Origin: Bolinopsis microptera
Taxonomy: Eukaryota; Ctenophora; Tentaculata; Lobata; Bolinopsidae
Length of the DNA: 60,000 nucleotides
Direction of reading: 5' to 3'
Assembly (NCBI RefSeq): GCF_026151205.1
Contig: NC_087075.1
Span: forward strand, 6,840,858-6,900,857
Positions within the stretch are counted from its first letter, which is position 1. Each line of letters begins with the position of its first letter. Positions 11,211 to 22,347 of this stretch are shown piece by piece. A program made the translations under genes and the position numbers. The notes beneath the pieces were generated by a model, which did no database searches, was not told where the DNA came from, and worked only from the letters and a program-made list of their open reading frames with translations.

Positions 11211-11564
11211 AGCTTTGCAGTACATGGCATGCGCCATGCAATAAAAAAGGTGAGGGATCGTGAATGGCGCAGATAAAGATAATTTAAAGATTTAATGATA
11301 TCATGCTCACAAAATACTTACAATTACAGCCCAACAGGCAACATACCTAGTCCTAAGATAATGATCCCACTCGTGAATTTTGAAATTCTGACTGGACCGA
11401 ATTTTATTACCGAGAGTTTATCAATATCATCTCCGCAAAAAAACATATTTTGTGAATCTGTAGTTGTACCTCATTAACTGGTTAACTGGACAAAGGGACA
11501 AACAGTGCAGTTAGGAAATAGGCAAGTAAAAGAGCGCACAAGAGATTCTATGTGAGTTTTAATT

Positions 11565-11810
11565 GTTTCCTATATAAGCGCGTCATTCTATTCACTATAT
11601 TCGGCCCATTAAGTGATCAGAACCGGCGTCGAGCTCGAGCTCGCAGCCCGGCTAATCGTTTCCTAAATCACCGCGTCATTCTATTCACTACATTCGGCCC
11701 ATTAAGTGATCAGAACCGGCGTCGAGCTCGAGCTCGCAGCCCGGCTAATGGTTTCCTATATAACCGCGTCATTCTATTCACTACATTCGGCCCATTATGT
11801 GATTAGGACC
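11565..11810. repeat. 93-bp tandem repeat, about 2.6 copies
   Basis: Units start at 11565, 11658 and 11751, each beginning GTTTCCTA and containing CGCGTCATTCTATTCACTA and a GTCGAGCTCGAGCTCG core. Because 93 is divisible by 3, a plus-strand frame stays open across copies, but this is a by-product of the period rather than evidence for a gene. Confidence 0.85.
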
Positions 11811-12050
11811 GAGCTGTTGATCGCCTCTTCCAGGGATCCTCCAGCCTAAGTCAGCCTCCCTCGAATACCCTGCGAACTATTACGATTTCTCGTGGAAGAG
11901 GCTGGCATTTGCCGAGTGCAGTAATGAAAACCGATTAAACCCGCCTGGACAAAGGGACACACAGTGCTGTTAGGAAATAGTGGACTGAGATGTTTTACAC
12001 AGATTTATTGAATATAGTTTTTTGCGAAGACGGTAAATTCTTGTCAATAT

Positions 12051-12952
12051 GGGGGGGATGCAACGTCAATTAATGTCAGTATTCCATAAAAACCCCAAAC
12101 TGACATTGACATTAATTGACATTAACTGACATTAATTGACATTAATTGACATTAATCGACATTAATTGACATTAATTGACATTAATTGACATTAATTTGT
12201 CTTGAAATTTGAGATTATCATTATTCGATAAATATTCAAGGTATTCACGTCTATGTAAGTTAGACCGGTTCAAAAAAAGAAAATGTCCTTGAATAATTAT
12301 GAGTATGTTCTTATCTGTTGATCCTTAGGTTCAAAGACCACCAAAAAAATTTCAGCTTCCAACTCTTCCATCTTCGGTCCCCACCGGCCACGCCCATATT
12401 TTATTGGTTTCTTATACATCTAGAATCGGCTTTTTTAGTATGAAGGAGTAATATTAGCTGTTTAAGATTTGTTATTCAAATATAAATGTCATGAAGGTAT
12501 TTCGTTTAATGTGGGTTTTAAGTTCTGATGATGTTGAGAACCACGCCCTTGGATGGCCACGCCCATTTAAGAAAATTAAATTTCGGAAAACCGTATTATT
12601 TTAGGTTTATTGTTTAATGATCTGAATTTTTTTCACATTTCACATTTCCATATGTGATAGTAGTGAATAAATTGATGATATAAACGTTCTAAAGTGCTAA
12701 AAATATGGTAGAACTACATAATCTCTGGTCGAAAAATATCGTGTCAATTAATGTCAGTATTCCAAAATTTTGCAAAACTGACATTGACATTAATTGACAT
12801 TAATTGACATTAATTGACATTAATTGACATTAATTGACATTAATTGACATTAATTGACATTAATTGACATTAATTGACATTAATTGACATTAATTGACAT
12901 TAATTGACATTAATTGACATTAATTGACATTAATTGACGTTGCATCCCCCCC
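12051..12952. mobile_element. 902-bp DNA transposon with G7/C7 ends and exact 8-bp TSD
   Basis: The termini read GGGGGGGATGCAACGTCAAT and its reverse complement. The flanks GTCAATAT (12043-12050 and 12953-12960) are an exact 8-bp target-site duplication. Both ends contain a 12-bp satellite (ATTAATTGACAT), 12108-12197 and 12778-12938, which makes the terminal repeats very long. A block GTCAATTAATGTCAGTATTCC occurs twice in direct orientation (12066 and 12744). The interior is noncoding, so the element is non-autonomous. An 8-bp duplication fits hAT, Merlin or P superfamilies. Confidence 0.85.
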
Positions 12953-12960
12953 GTCAATAT

Positions 12961-14130
12961 AATTCGGTCCAGTCAGTTATTAACAAACATTTTTTTACAA
13001 CAACTCTACTGCATATTTAGAGAAAAATGCAACTTAGAACGACAATTCATGAGCCGTTTTTTAATAATTAGAAGAATGGGAATTTCTAAGGTAGATGGAT
13101 GTGAGTGTAATCATTTGTACAGAACAACACACCACCTTTACTGTCTCGTCTATGAAAAGATGACGGGTCTGATAAATAATCATAAAAATACTGAAAGTCA
13201 AAAAGATATCTTAAACTTATTGTAAACTAAAACTTTTATAAATTTCTGACTAACAGTTTGGTAAATACAATTTTTCCTACCCAAATTTGATTTTCCTCAG
13301 GTATCCCTCAAAACGACCACTGCAGAGTCGTGTCCTGAAAATCCTCACAGTCCTCACGTTCCTTTATAATTCTATTTGGAGTTAATTGATCTTCCTATGG
13401 CTATAATATACATATATATTTTAATACTTTTAACACTACTATATAACAAATAATTTGAGAATTGATGTAAATAAATGATGCAAAGACTTACGAAGATCTA
13501 ATCACAACCGCTTTCTTTTATTGTGTAGAAGTCAAGCCATGAAATATATATATATGCCTCACGACAATCTGTTGTAAAACAGGGGTTCCAGAAAACCCAC
13601 TTCCCGATACTTCTGAAACACGAAATTTTTTTAACAGTCGATTTGGACAAGGTCTAGACGCCCTGCAAAGTTTCAGATCTCTAACTCAATTTTAACATGG
13701 TTTTTAAGGCACCTGAATATAGCGATTTTGGGTTTTTTACCTAATTTCGTATAACATGCTGGCGCGTATTTTGCGCAAATTTCTTAAAAACCTCCACATA
13801 ACTATTTCTTATTCCTGTCATCTTTAACATTGAATTAGAATGTTTTGAACTTAAATATACCTGCTGAACTACTTTCGATGAGTCTTAATGCCTGGAAAAC
13901 AATAAAGGGGATATAACAGTATTATAAGGGGTAAATAGTGTTGTGAATATAAGGGCAACGGTAATGCTTGCCAGCATTGTGATATTTAAAAATATAAACA
14001 TGCTATAAACATATCATGTTAGATACGTATGAATTCTGGTGGACGCCATTATAGAACGCAAATAAATAATCTTGTGCGACTTCACTTTCCAAAAGCAAAA
14101 CTATTCCGGAACTCGCACTTTCTCTGGGCA
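12961..14130. other. Noncoding DNA
   Basis: AT-rich; no supported exon, transposon end or RNA gene seen. Confidence 0.4.
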
Positions 14131-14790
14131 AACACGTGTCTGATTGTACAGAGTACAGACACATGTCTGATTGTACAGAGTACAGACACGTGTCTGATTG
14201 TACAGAGTACAGACACGTGTCTGATTGTACAGAGTACAGACACATGTCTGATTGTACAGAGTACAGACACATGTCTGATTGTACAGAGTACAGACACATG
14301 TCTGATTGTACAGAGTACAGACACGTGTCTGATTGTACAGAGTACAGACACATGTCTGATTGTACAGAGTACAGACACGTGTCTGATTGTACAGAGTACA
14401 GACACATGTCTGATTGTACAGAGTACAGACACGTGTCTGATTGTACAGAGTACAGACACGTGTCTGATTGTACAGAGTACAGACACATGTCTGATTGTAC
14501 AGAGTACAGACACGTGTCTGATTGTACAGAGTACAGACACGTGTCTGATTGTACAGAGTACAGACACGTATCTGATTGTACAGAGTACAGACACATGTCT
14601 GATTGTACAGAGTACAGACACATGTCTGATTGTACAGAGTACAGACACATGTCTGATTGTACAGAGTACAGACACGTGTCTGATTGTACAGAGTACAGAC
14701 ACGTGTCTGATTGTACAGAGTACAGACACGTGTCTGATTGTACAGAGTACAGACACATGTCTGATTGTACAGAGTACAGACACGTGTTTG
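14131..14790. repeat. 27-bp minisatellite, about 25 copies, E-box-bearing
   Basis: The unit is ACACRTGTCTGATTGTACAG followed by AGTACAG. It is nearly invariant except at R, giving CACGTG or CACATG. The 27-bp period keeps several frames open on both strands; these frames lack any unique sequence and are not called as genes. Confidence 0.95.
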
Positions 14791-15660
14791 ATTGTACCTA
14801 CGTCATACCACGTGACTAAACGCCAATTATGTCATATGTGATCTTGTGATACACTCCATTTATTTTATAAAGATGAAGCCTTCAAATGAAAAAATAAATA
14901 AAGACGGCAATTGCAAGGCTTCAAAATTGAGAAATTAAAGACAAGTGAATCCCGATTGCAGAGTACCTTGGACATGCGCTCTTTTATGCCTTGTTGCAGT
15001 TTCATCTTCTCATTATGACAATTGTAGGTCAAATTGGTAAACAAGTCTTACACTTAATTATGCTCCTTTATTTTGATTACTGAAGTTTGTATTGTGAAAG
15101 TAGGATTCTTGCACTTTGAAAATTAAAGACGGGGATGCGATAAATTAAAGATGGTGAAGCCTTCGAAATGGTCAAAATTAAAGATGCTGAAGCCTTCGCC
15201 AAAATTAGCCATCTTTATTAAAAAACATACTGTAGTTTACTGTACAATAAAACGTTTATATGGAAAATATGAAATGGAATTGGGGACTACCAAATAAATA
15301 CAACTAAGGTACTATGACTTTTGAAATTGGCGTTATATCTAAACATTATTCCTCAGTCAGAACGTTGAATGAATATGAATATCGATAAGGGGCGTCGAGT
15401 TAAGCCTGGCAAGCGATAAAAGCTAATAATGATATCGTGTCATGAAGTTTATCAAAGTAGACGACTATAATACATGGCTTATATCAAACACGACAAAATT
15501 TACCGAACCGGACAAAATCAAATGTAACCGTCGAGACAAGTTTTGGAACTGGTCCAATTAATGTAAGAGTTTAAGTAATGTAAGCAGTGTGCTGGAGTTT
15601 TGCCAGCGCCTGCAATTAGACCGATACGTAGATCGAGTGTATTTATAGTTCTTACGTTAA
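14791..15660. other. Noncoding DNA with GAAGCCTTC-type short repeats
   Basis: Short motifs AAATTAAAGAYG and GAAGCCTTCRAAA recur between 14874 and 15205. No exon recognised. Confidence 0.4.
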
Positions 15661-15990
15661 GCCATAGGTCACGTGACATTTTTTACCAATGCGCGTCGTA
15701 GTAGTTAGTCACGTGATACACGTCATCAAAACACGTGACAGTACGCGGTTGAAATTCTCATGGAATGTCAAAACAAAACAAATCTTGTTGAGCCAAATTA
15801 GCGGGGCGGGATTATAAAAGCTGTGCCGGGGTTATTTATTCAGCGGGAAAAAACTAACAGCGGGAGCCGGGATTATCAGAATCTATTTAGCGGGAGCCGG
15901 GATTATCAGAATCTTATTCTATCCCGGAGGGGTTTATAAAGCACTGCTGCACAACTAAAAAAGTAACCAACAGCAACGGTCCCTAGAATT
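15661..15990 (+). promoter_or_regulatory. Possible promoter/enhancer: E-boxes, CCAAT, GC box and TATA-like element
   Basis: GTCACGTGAC (15668-15677), GTCACGTGAT (15708) and ACACGTGAC (15731) are palindromic bHLH-zip sites of the USF/TFE type. A CCAAT lies at 15687. A GC box, GCGGGGCGGG, at about 15802 is followed by ATTATAAAAG. Downstream, a 27-bp unit (AGCGGGAGCCGGGATTATC) is repeated twice at about 15863-15916. No first exon was identified downstream, so promoter function is inferred from motifs only. Confidence 0.35.
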
Positions 15991-16054
15991 TTATACTCAT
16001 ACAAGACGGGGAGAGCCCGCAGTTATAAAGGACGGTATAGACTCGTAATTGTGA

Positions 16055-16310
16055 AGATCTTATACTGGCCACATCACCTAACAAACCACGTGACACCACG
16101 TTTTTAAAGCGAGATAAATAACAAGCCACGTGTCACACGCCACGTACGTGTCATACGCCACGTGTCACACGCCACGTGTCACACGCCACGTACGTGTCAC
16201 ACGCTGCACGTGTCACACGCCACGTACGTGTCACACGCTGCACGTGTCACACGCCACGTACGTGTCACACGCTGCACGTGTCACACCCCACGTGTCACAC
16301 CCACACAGCA
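16055..16310. repeat. CACGTG/ACGT-rich degenerate tandem repeat
   Basis: Alternating CCACGTGTCACACG and CCACGTACGTGTCACACG units, several with GCTGCACGTG. Open frames here are repeat by-products. Confidence 0.9.
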
Positions 16311-18233
16311 CCATCGTCATAACTTAGAGCTTCCTTATTCAGCTTACCAGTTTTTTAACCTTTTCTGGATGTAATTTGAATGTTATTGTTAATAGATGAT
16401 AACATCGCATATCAGGAGGTTCCTTTATCAGCTGACATATTGCTCCTTAAATATAAAGTTACGTTATCTGGTTTAAATAAATATAAAGTTACATTATCTG
16501 GTTTCAAGCCACCAGTAATCAGCATGGCACAGCTGTGGGGTGATATGTGCAGACTTAAGAGCTATATAATTGTGGTGATCTGTATCACACGTGGTGATGT
16601 GTGCCACTTTAGCCACTTTCCTATCTAATTCTATTTTACTAAACAACTTAAATTATCTATTTTATTATCGTCCCCTCCCCTACAATGATCACGTGCCTGC
16701 AATCCGCATCATGCCTGATTATCCATTAATTTTCTTTTCACCTTATCAACTTATCCAACCTTTAAACTGCCATGACACGACACGATCATCATTTTAAATC
16801 TTCAAGCTACGCTACTCTGTACTCGCTAAAACACATTAGCCCATAAATTACACGCATTAGAAATAACCATCACAGGACAGCATGAGACTTCAACAAAAAA
16901 ACAAAAACAAAAACCACATTGAAAGACTGAGGAATCAGGAAGACTCTGCAACCCAGGAATCACTTTTCTTTTTTTTCTTTCAAACATTCCAGTACATTGT
17001 GCAGAAAGTTGCAGATTTAAATTTTGGAAGCATGTAGAGATAGAGATCTGATATCGATCGTAAATACTAAAATACTCTAACACAATCATTGTAACTGCAG
17101 TTTTACACAACTCTTATAAATGCTTAAAGAACACACTTGCAGGTACCACCCGTATTCACACTGAGAACTGAGTTTATTCATTTTCCGATACGAGATTGGG
17201 GACGGGTTCTATAAACAAACAAACAAAAAATTAAGACTAGATGTAGGTCAAGATATGGTTGCCAAAGTAACCAAACTCTCAGACGATAATTGCACTGAAA
17301 AAAGGTTAAAATATATTAAAGTGAAACATTTTGTAAACTACAGTTTGAGTACTAAAATATGTGGTAGTGGAATAATAATATTGATCAATTCACGATTCGC
17401 GAGCGAGGCACTTTACCTGGTGACCTCAGGCTCAGACCTAAGCTGCGACGTATCCTGCACGTAGGTACGCTGTTACACTACTCTTCCAATTCTTAATAAG
17501 GCCATGTTTTGATTTAGAATACAATTCCATGTATTTAAACCTGGCTACGTGGTCTACAAACCACGTAACAGAGTGGTACAAATCTACAATGCCGCCTAAT
17601 ATGCTTATATTTATCGATTCATCAAAAATTTGACGTCTGATATTAAATTTCTAAATTCGCATTTGTACGTCACACTGTTTAAGTTGACTCTTTAAAAGCT
17701 GATGCTCGATCCCATTAAACCATTAGATATTTTTACCAACGTTCGTACATATTCATAATGCGCATTCTGCTCCATTGCCCCCGCTCCATTGCCCCCGCTA
17801 TATTTGTTCATGAGTTGACTAGATGACTTGCTGTTATTTGTTTTCATTGCAAATTTTTTGATCTGCTTCGAAAACCACTTTAACATGACTACGGCAGGTA
17901 GAAACTTGAAATGTCATAGAAAATTCTAAAGTGGTTCTAATGTGTGTCAGACATTCTGTTGATCGGAGATAAACCATTCTTGTAAAACCAAGTTCAGGGT
18001 GTTTCAAAAGTTTTCTCAGGATGCATACTTTTTAAATAACTTTTTATCCATTTGTCCAAACTTGATTAGCTGTAGAAATATTTTATAACCGAGGAAAATT
18101 TGGGTACCAGTACCGGCACCTTTGAGTTCGGCTCTAAATCAAATCAGTATCACCTGTAGTATTCAACTACATGTGCAAGATGCTTTATTGCTTGTAACCA
18201 CTTCCCCAACTAACCCCTAACTAAACCCCACAC
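16311..18233. other. Noncoding DNA
   Basis: AT-rich, with a duplicated ATATAAAGTTACRTTATCTG at about 16452 and 16482. A few open frames up to about 90 codons lack splice or domain support. Confidence 0.4.
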
Positions 18234-18241
18234 AGAGTAGC

Positions 18242-18390
18242 CAGGGACAAAAGGATTTCGCGGCATGTACGAAATCGCGAAATTTCTTATTCTCCGCGAC
18301 AAATTTTATGTATAGTTTAATGTATAGCCTGTTGAATTTCGCGGTATCGCGAAATTTGGCCAAAATAATCGCGAAATCCTTTTGTCCCTG
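18242..18390. mobile_element. 149-bp hAT-type MITE with exact 8-bp TSD
   Basis: Termini CAGGGACAAAAGGATTTCGC and its reverse complement. Flanks AGAGTAGC at 18234-18241 and 18391-18398 are an exact 8-bp duplication. The CAGGG-type end and 8-bp target-site duplication are hAT hallmarks. Internal CGCGAAAT motifs repeat in both orientations. Noncoding. Confidence 0.92.
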
Positions 18391-18576
18391 AGAGTAGCCG
18401 CGTGAGAGCATGATTTATATGCAATTAGGTTTTCATGGGTAGTAAGAACCTAAATCTTGTTGCCTGCACAAGAGCAGTTGTAACTGCACCACCACAATTT
18501 TTTTGTGAACAAGCTGATTTGAATCCTTAGATCCTATCATGTGGTATTACTATTAGGTACTAGGTATTAGAAACAC

Positions 18577-18615
18577 TGCCGGCCGACTATTAGCTGGTTA
18601 ATAGCCGGCCGGCAC
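18577..18615. repeat. GC-rich hairpin
   Basis: GCCGGCCGACTATTA pairs with TTAATAGCCGGCCGGC around a short loop in otherwise AT-rich DNA. Confidence 0.7.
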
Positions 18616-18960
18616 TGACCGCTCAACATTGTACCCATTTGCCGGAAACTCCAGTAATATAATATAACTTTATTAACTATTAACTAATAATATTACTTTT
18701 GATTAGCATTGTGTACTGTGCAGTTATTGATTGGTTTGATTGCCAATAATATTAATCGCGACTGTGTAAATAGTATTAGTATTAGTAATGATATAGATAA
18801 TATAAATAATATTTTGGCTTCACGGAAACTGGAAATGTCAGTTCCGTTAAAAATACAAAATAGAACTTCCCTGGCGTCACCTGCCATGGGAGTATTTTTC
18901 TTCCCTTTTTTTCTTATCAGTGATAAAGAATGTAGATTCGGCAATTTTCTGAACAACTAA

Positions 18961-19119
18961 AGGGTCGTTCACATATTACGTAATCACTTTTTGGACAATG
19001 TTTACCCCTCCCCCTCCGTAATCAGTTTTACACATAGCTATTGTGTCAAAATTACACTAGCGTAATCATTTGAAAACCCCCCTCCCCCTCGGCTGATTAC
19101 GTAATATGTGAACGACCCT
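18961..19119. mobile_element. 159-bp MITE, copy 1
   Basis: Inverted ends AGGGTCGTTCACATATTACG and its reverse complement, continuing GTAATCA. A C-rich and pyrimidine-rich interior carries TACACATAGCTATTGTGT. A second copy lies at 46443-46596 with the same interior. No unambiguous target-site duplication was identified (flanks CTAA / AAGT). Confidence 0.88.
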
Positions 19120-19157
19120 AAGTAACACGAGAGTGAACAACTACGCAGAATTATTGT

Positions 19158-19446
19158 TAAAAACCCTAATCTTAACCTTAAACTTAATCATAATCCCAAA
19201 TTTAACCCAAACCCTATCCCCCACCTTAACAAGACAGTCTGTCCCTAACCCTAACCCTAACCCTAACCCTAACCCTAACCCTAACCCTAACCCTAACCCT
19301 AACCCTAACCCTAACCCTAACCCTAACCCTAACTTTAACCCTAACCCTAACCCTAACCCTAACCCTTACCCTAGCCCTAACCCTAACCCTTACCCTAACC
19401 CTAACCCTAACCCTAACCCTAACCCTAACCCTAACCCTAACCCTAA
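19158..19446. repeat. Interstitial telomere-like tract (CCCTAA)n
   Basis: From 19243 to 19446 there are about 34 CCCTAA units, with a few variants (CTTTAA, CCCTTA, CCCTAG). Degenerate units extend left to 19158. TTAGGG is the ancestral metazoan telomere repeat; here it is embedded in unique DNA, so it is not a chromosome end. Confidence 0.95.
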
Positions 19447-19930
19447 TTATAACCATAAACCTCATTCTACTAGTACTTCTCTAAGGCCCAAGTGCCCACA
19501 AATCCCGTGATCTTGTTCCGCCGGAGCACTTCAGGCCTCGTATACTTAGCAGAAGCGATTTTTAACCCCAATACCAATAGCCTCTGTGCTTCTGTATCCT
19601 CAGACCTTGACCTATTGGAACACAAGGTTTTACCCTGTGGCTCACTTTATCAGCAACCTTGATCGCACTTACAGTTACAAGATTTAGCTTCTAAATAGCA
19701 CACTTCCCTACAACTGTTTAAGCAGGGATTGATCAATTTTAAGCAGTCTGTGGTGAACTGATATTTAGTGCTGGTGCAATAAAGTGTCGGAATAAAGTTT
19801 TGTCGCAATAAATGGTGTCTTAATATCGTACGGGGTTACCCGGATAAAATATCTGGGGTATTAAGTTTTGCACGTCCTGTGACTCAGTGACATGGCCGGT
19901 ATGAGCTCATAGACAGGAAGACGTCAATCC

Positions 19931-20107
19931 AACATTAGAAACTAATAAAGTTTGTAATAGCATAACCTAATTTGGAGATTTCCAAGCATTTTTGGGAAAG
20001 GGGGAAATGTTGGGGCCTAACCAGTAACCAACATTAGAAACTAATAAAGTTTGTGATAGCATAACCTAATTTGGAGATTTCCAAGCATTTTTGGGAAAGG
20101 AGGAAAA
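19931..20107. repeat. 99-bp tandem duplication
   Basis: Two near-identical copies starting AACATTAGAAACTAATAAAG at 19931 and 20030. The second runs directly into the 44-bp minisatellite. Confidence 0.85.
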
Positions 20108-20856
20108 GTTCCTGCGTGGCTAGAACTTGCCACCATGGCCGCTGCTAACCACCGGTCCCTGCGTGGCTACAACTTGCCACCATGGCTGCTAACCACCGGT
20201 CCCTGCGTGGCTACATCTTGCCACCATTACTGCTAACCACCGGTCCCTGCGTGGCTACATCTTGTCACCATGGCTGCTAACCACCGGTCCCTGCGTGGCT
20301 ACATCTTGCCACCATGGCTGCTAACCACCGGTCCCTGCGTGGCTACATCTTGCCACCATGGCTGCTAACCACCGGTCCCTGCGTGGCTACATCTTGTCAC
20401 CATTGCTGCTAACCACCGGTTCCTGCGTGGCTACATCTTGCCACCATGGCTGCTAACCACCGGTCCCTGCGTGGCTACAACTTGCCACCATGGCTGCTAA
20501 CCACCGGTCCCTGCGTGGCTACAACTTGCCACCATGGCTGCTAACCACCGGTCCCTGCGTGGCTACATCTTGCCACCATGGCTGCTAACCACCGGTCCCT
20601 GCATGGCTACAACTTGCCACCATGGCTGCTAACCACCGGTCCCTGCATGCGTGGCTACAACTTGCCACCATGGCTGCTAACCACCGGTCCCTGCGTGACT
20701 ACAACTTGTCACCATGGCTGCTAACCACCGGTCCCTGCGTGGCTACATCTTGCCATAATGGCTGCTAACCACCGGTTCCTGCGTGGCTACATCTTGCCAC
20801 CATGGCTGCTAACCACCGGTCCCTGCTTGGCTACATCTTACCACCATGGCTGCTAC
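20108..20856. repeat. 44-bp minisatellite with an optimal Kozak/ATG in each unit
   Basis: About 17 copies. The unit runs CCCTGCGTGGCTACATCTTG, CCACCATGGCTGCTAACCAC, CGGT. Most units carry GCCACCATGG, the optimal vertebrate-type initiation context. The 44-bp period shifts frame at each copy, so no long frame is maintained. Confidence 0.95.
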
Positions 20857-22274
20857 GATAACTGGCTAGTGAGTAGTGAACCCAGTACCATTTAGATCGG
20901 TTAGAGAATACGAATTTAAGTGATTGCTCCCCGGACACTGCCGGTTACGCCCTGCCTTATATGAAATAATCGGTAATGTCTATTGATAACTGAAGTATTC
21001 CGTTTTACCTTTATAGTTTACTGCAATCGTATGATCGCTTTTTCTAGTCGCTACTATAGTACTAAGGTGATTGAAAGTTTTAAGTTCGTATTATGTTGAA
21101 CTTGATAGGTGTTAGCAAATTCTGAACTGTAAGGCAATAATAAACAGCAAAATGTCGTATTTAACTCTCACCCTAATCATATGTTCAAATATTATTATGA
21201 TGAAAGTCTGAAAACTGGTAAAAGTTAAGATCAACTATTCTTATCTTTAAAAATACTGGCCGCTCTATATATTAATATAACTAAACCACTTAAGCGTTTG
21301 ACTACCAATTAAATAATACGTCAAAGTTTGATTAAGTTCTTTCCTCGGAAAGTTTCCAAGCTGACAATTTGATCTTGACAGCCGATTACTTGAATATCTT
21401 CCTTAAAATGTCTTCCTTGAACTGGGACTTTCATTGGTTGAATGTTCCATAGTATTGACCACACTGAGACTACAGCTCTATTTAGGCGAGTAATATTGTC
21501 ATATTATATATGCGTGTGTAACACACACTGAGCGTCGCGTTAGTCAGAGCTCGACCCCGGGGAAACAAGGTTTAAGGATCTCAATTTTACAAACCAGACT
21601 TAGTTCCTTTGATTCTCTTTATTTGATTTACTTAATTCTGTATCTCAACAGCGGGGAGCTGGCCGCTAAAAACGCGAAATTGCTATCGAATTACGCTAAT
21701 GTTGGCAATTTAGAAGCCTGCAGCTTTCCTCTTTTCGTTATCTCCTGCTTCCTTATAATGCGTTTATAAAAGTTTACAAAATAGTGCCAGTAGCGTTGAA
21801 TATTTACTATCAAGCTCAAAATCTCACGATTTCAATACATTGACTGAAATTCCAGGATCAATAATTATGGATAAATTTTCTGTTACAAATATTGTTTTGT
21901 CGCGATATACCATTTAGTAATTCCAGTGAAAATGAATCCACTCCAAAATTCGAGGTTTTAGCCGATTTCCGCATTTTAGGGGTTTCCAATAGGAGGTTTC
22001 GTCGGATGGGCCGTTTTCTGATGGTTTTCAGGGTTCGTTCTCGACCCAAAAAAGGAATTTAGACAAAATAATCGAAAATCACAAATAAGCATACTTCTGT
22101 CAGAACATTAAATTTCATGAAATGTGCCTGGTTGCAGATCATTGCACAAAAAGTAAACCTCGTACGAATAATCTATAAAATTATTGGTAATATGCCAACC
22201 AACACGTCATATTATGACTCATAACTAATTAATATCATCATAATATTATTATAAATGATGTAACATGAAGTTCA
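20857..22274. other. Noncoding DNA
   Basis: AT-rich; no exon, repeat or transposon end recognised. Confidence 0.4.
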
Positions 22275-22347
22275 ATGTCGATGATCCCGTTATACATGCT
22301 GATAGTGATAAGGATTGTATTGTATTGTAGTTGTGTACACGTACACG
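22275..22347 (+). CDS. Candidate signal-peptide first exon
   Basis: The ATG at 22275 opens a hydrophobic stretch reading MSMIPLYMLIVIRIVLYCS, then CVHVH plus one base, followed by a GTGAGA donor. Length, hydrophobicity and the phase-1 end match the signal exon of the lectin gene at 10709. It is assigned to the downstream gene only by strand, proximity and phase. Confidence 0.4.

Noticed and set aside
14003-14841. Long open frames on both strands over the 27-bp array
   Set aside because: They are forced by a stop-free unit whose period is divisible by 3, and all are made of one repeated peptide. No unique domain or start context supports any of them as genes.
16130-16374. Open frames rich in His, Thr and Cys
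   Set aside because: By-products of the CACGTGTCACACG repeat.
19158-19446. True chromosome end
   Set aside because: Unique sequence and transposons continue on both sides.
19133-19510. Open frames reading NPNPNP or VRVRVR
   Set aside because: Translation of the telomere-like repeat; not a gene.
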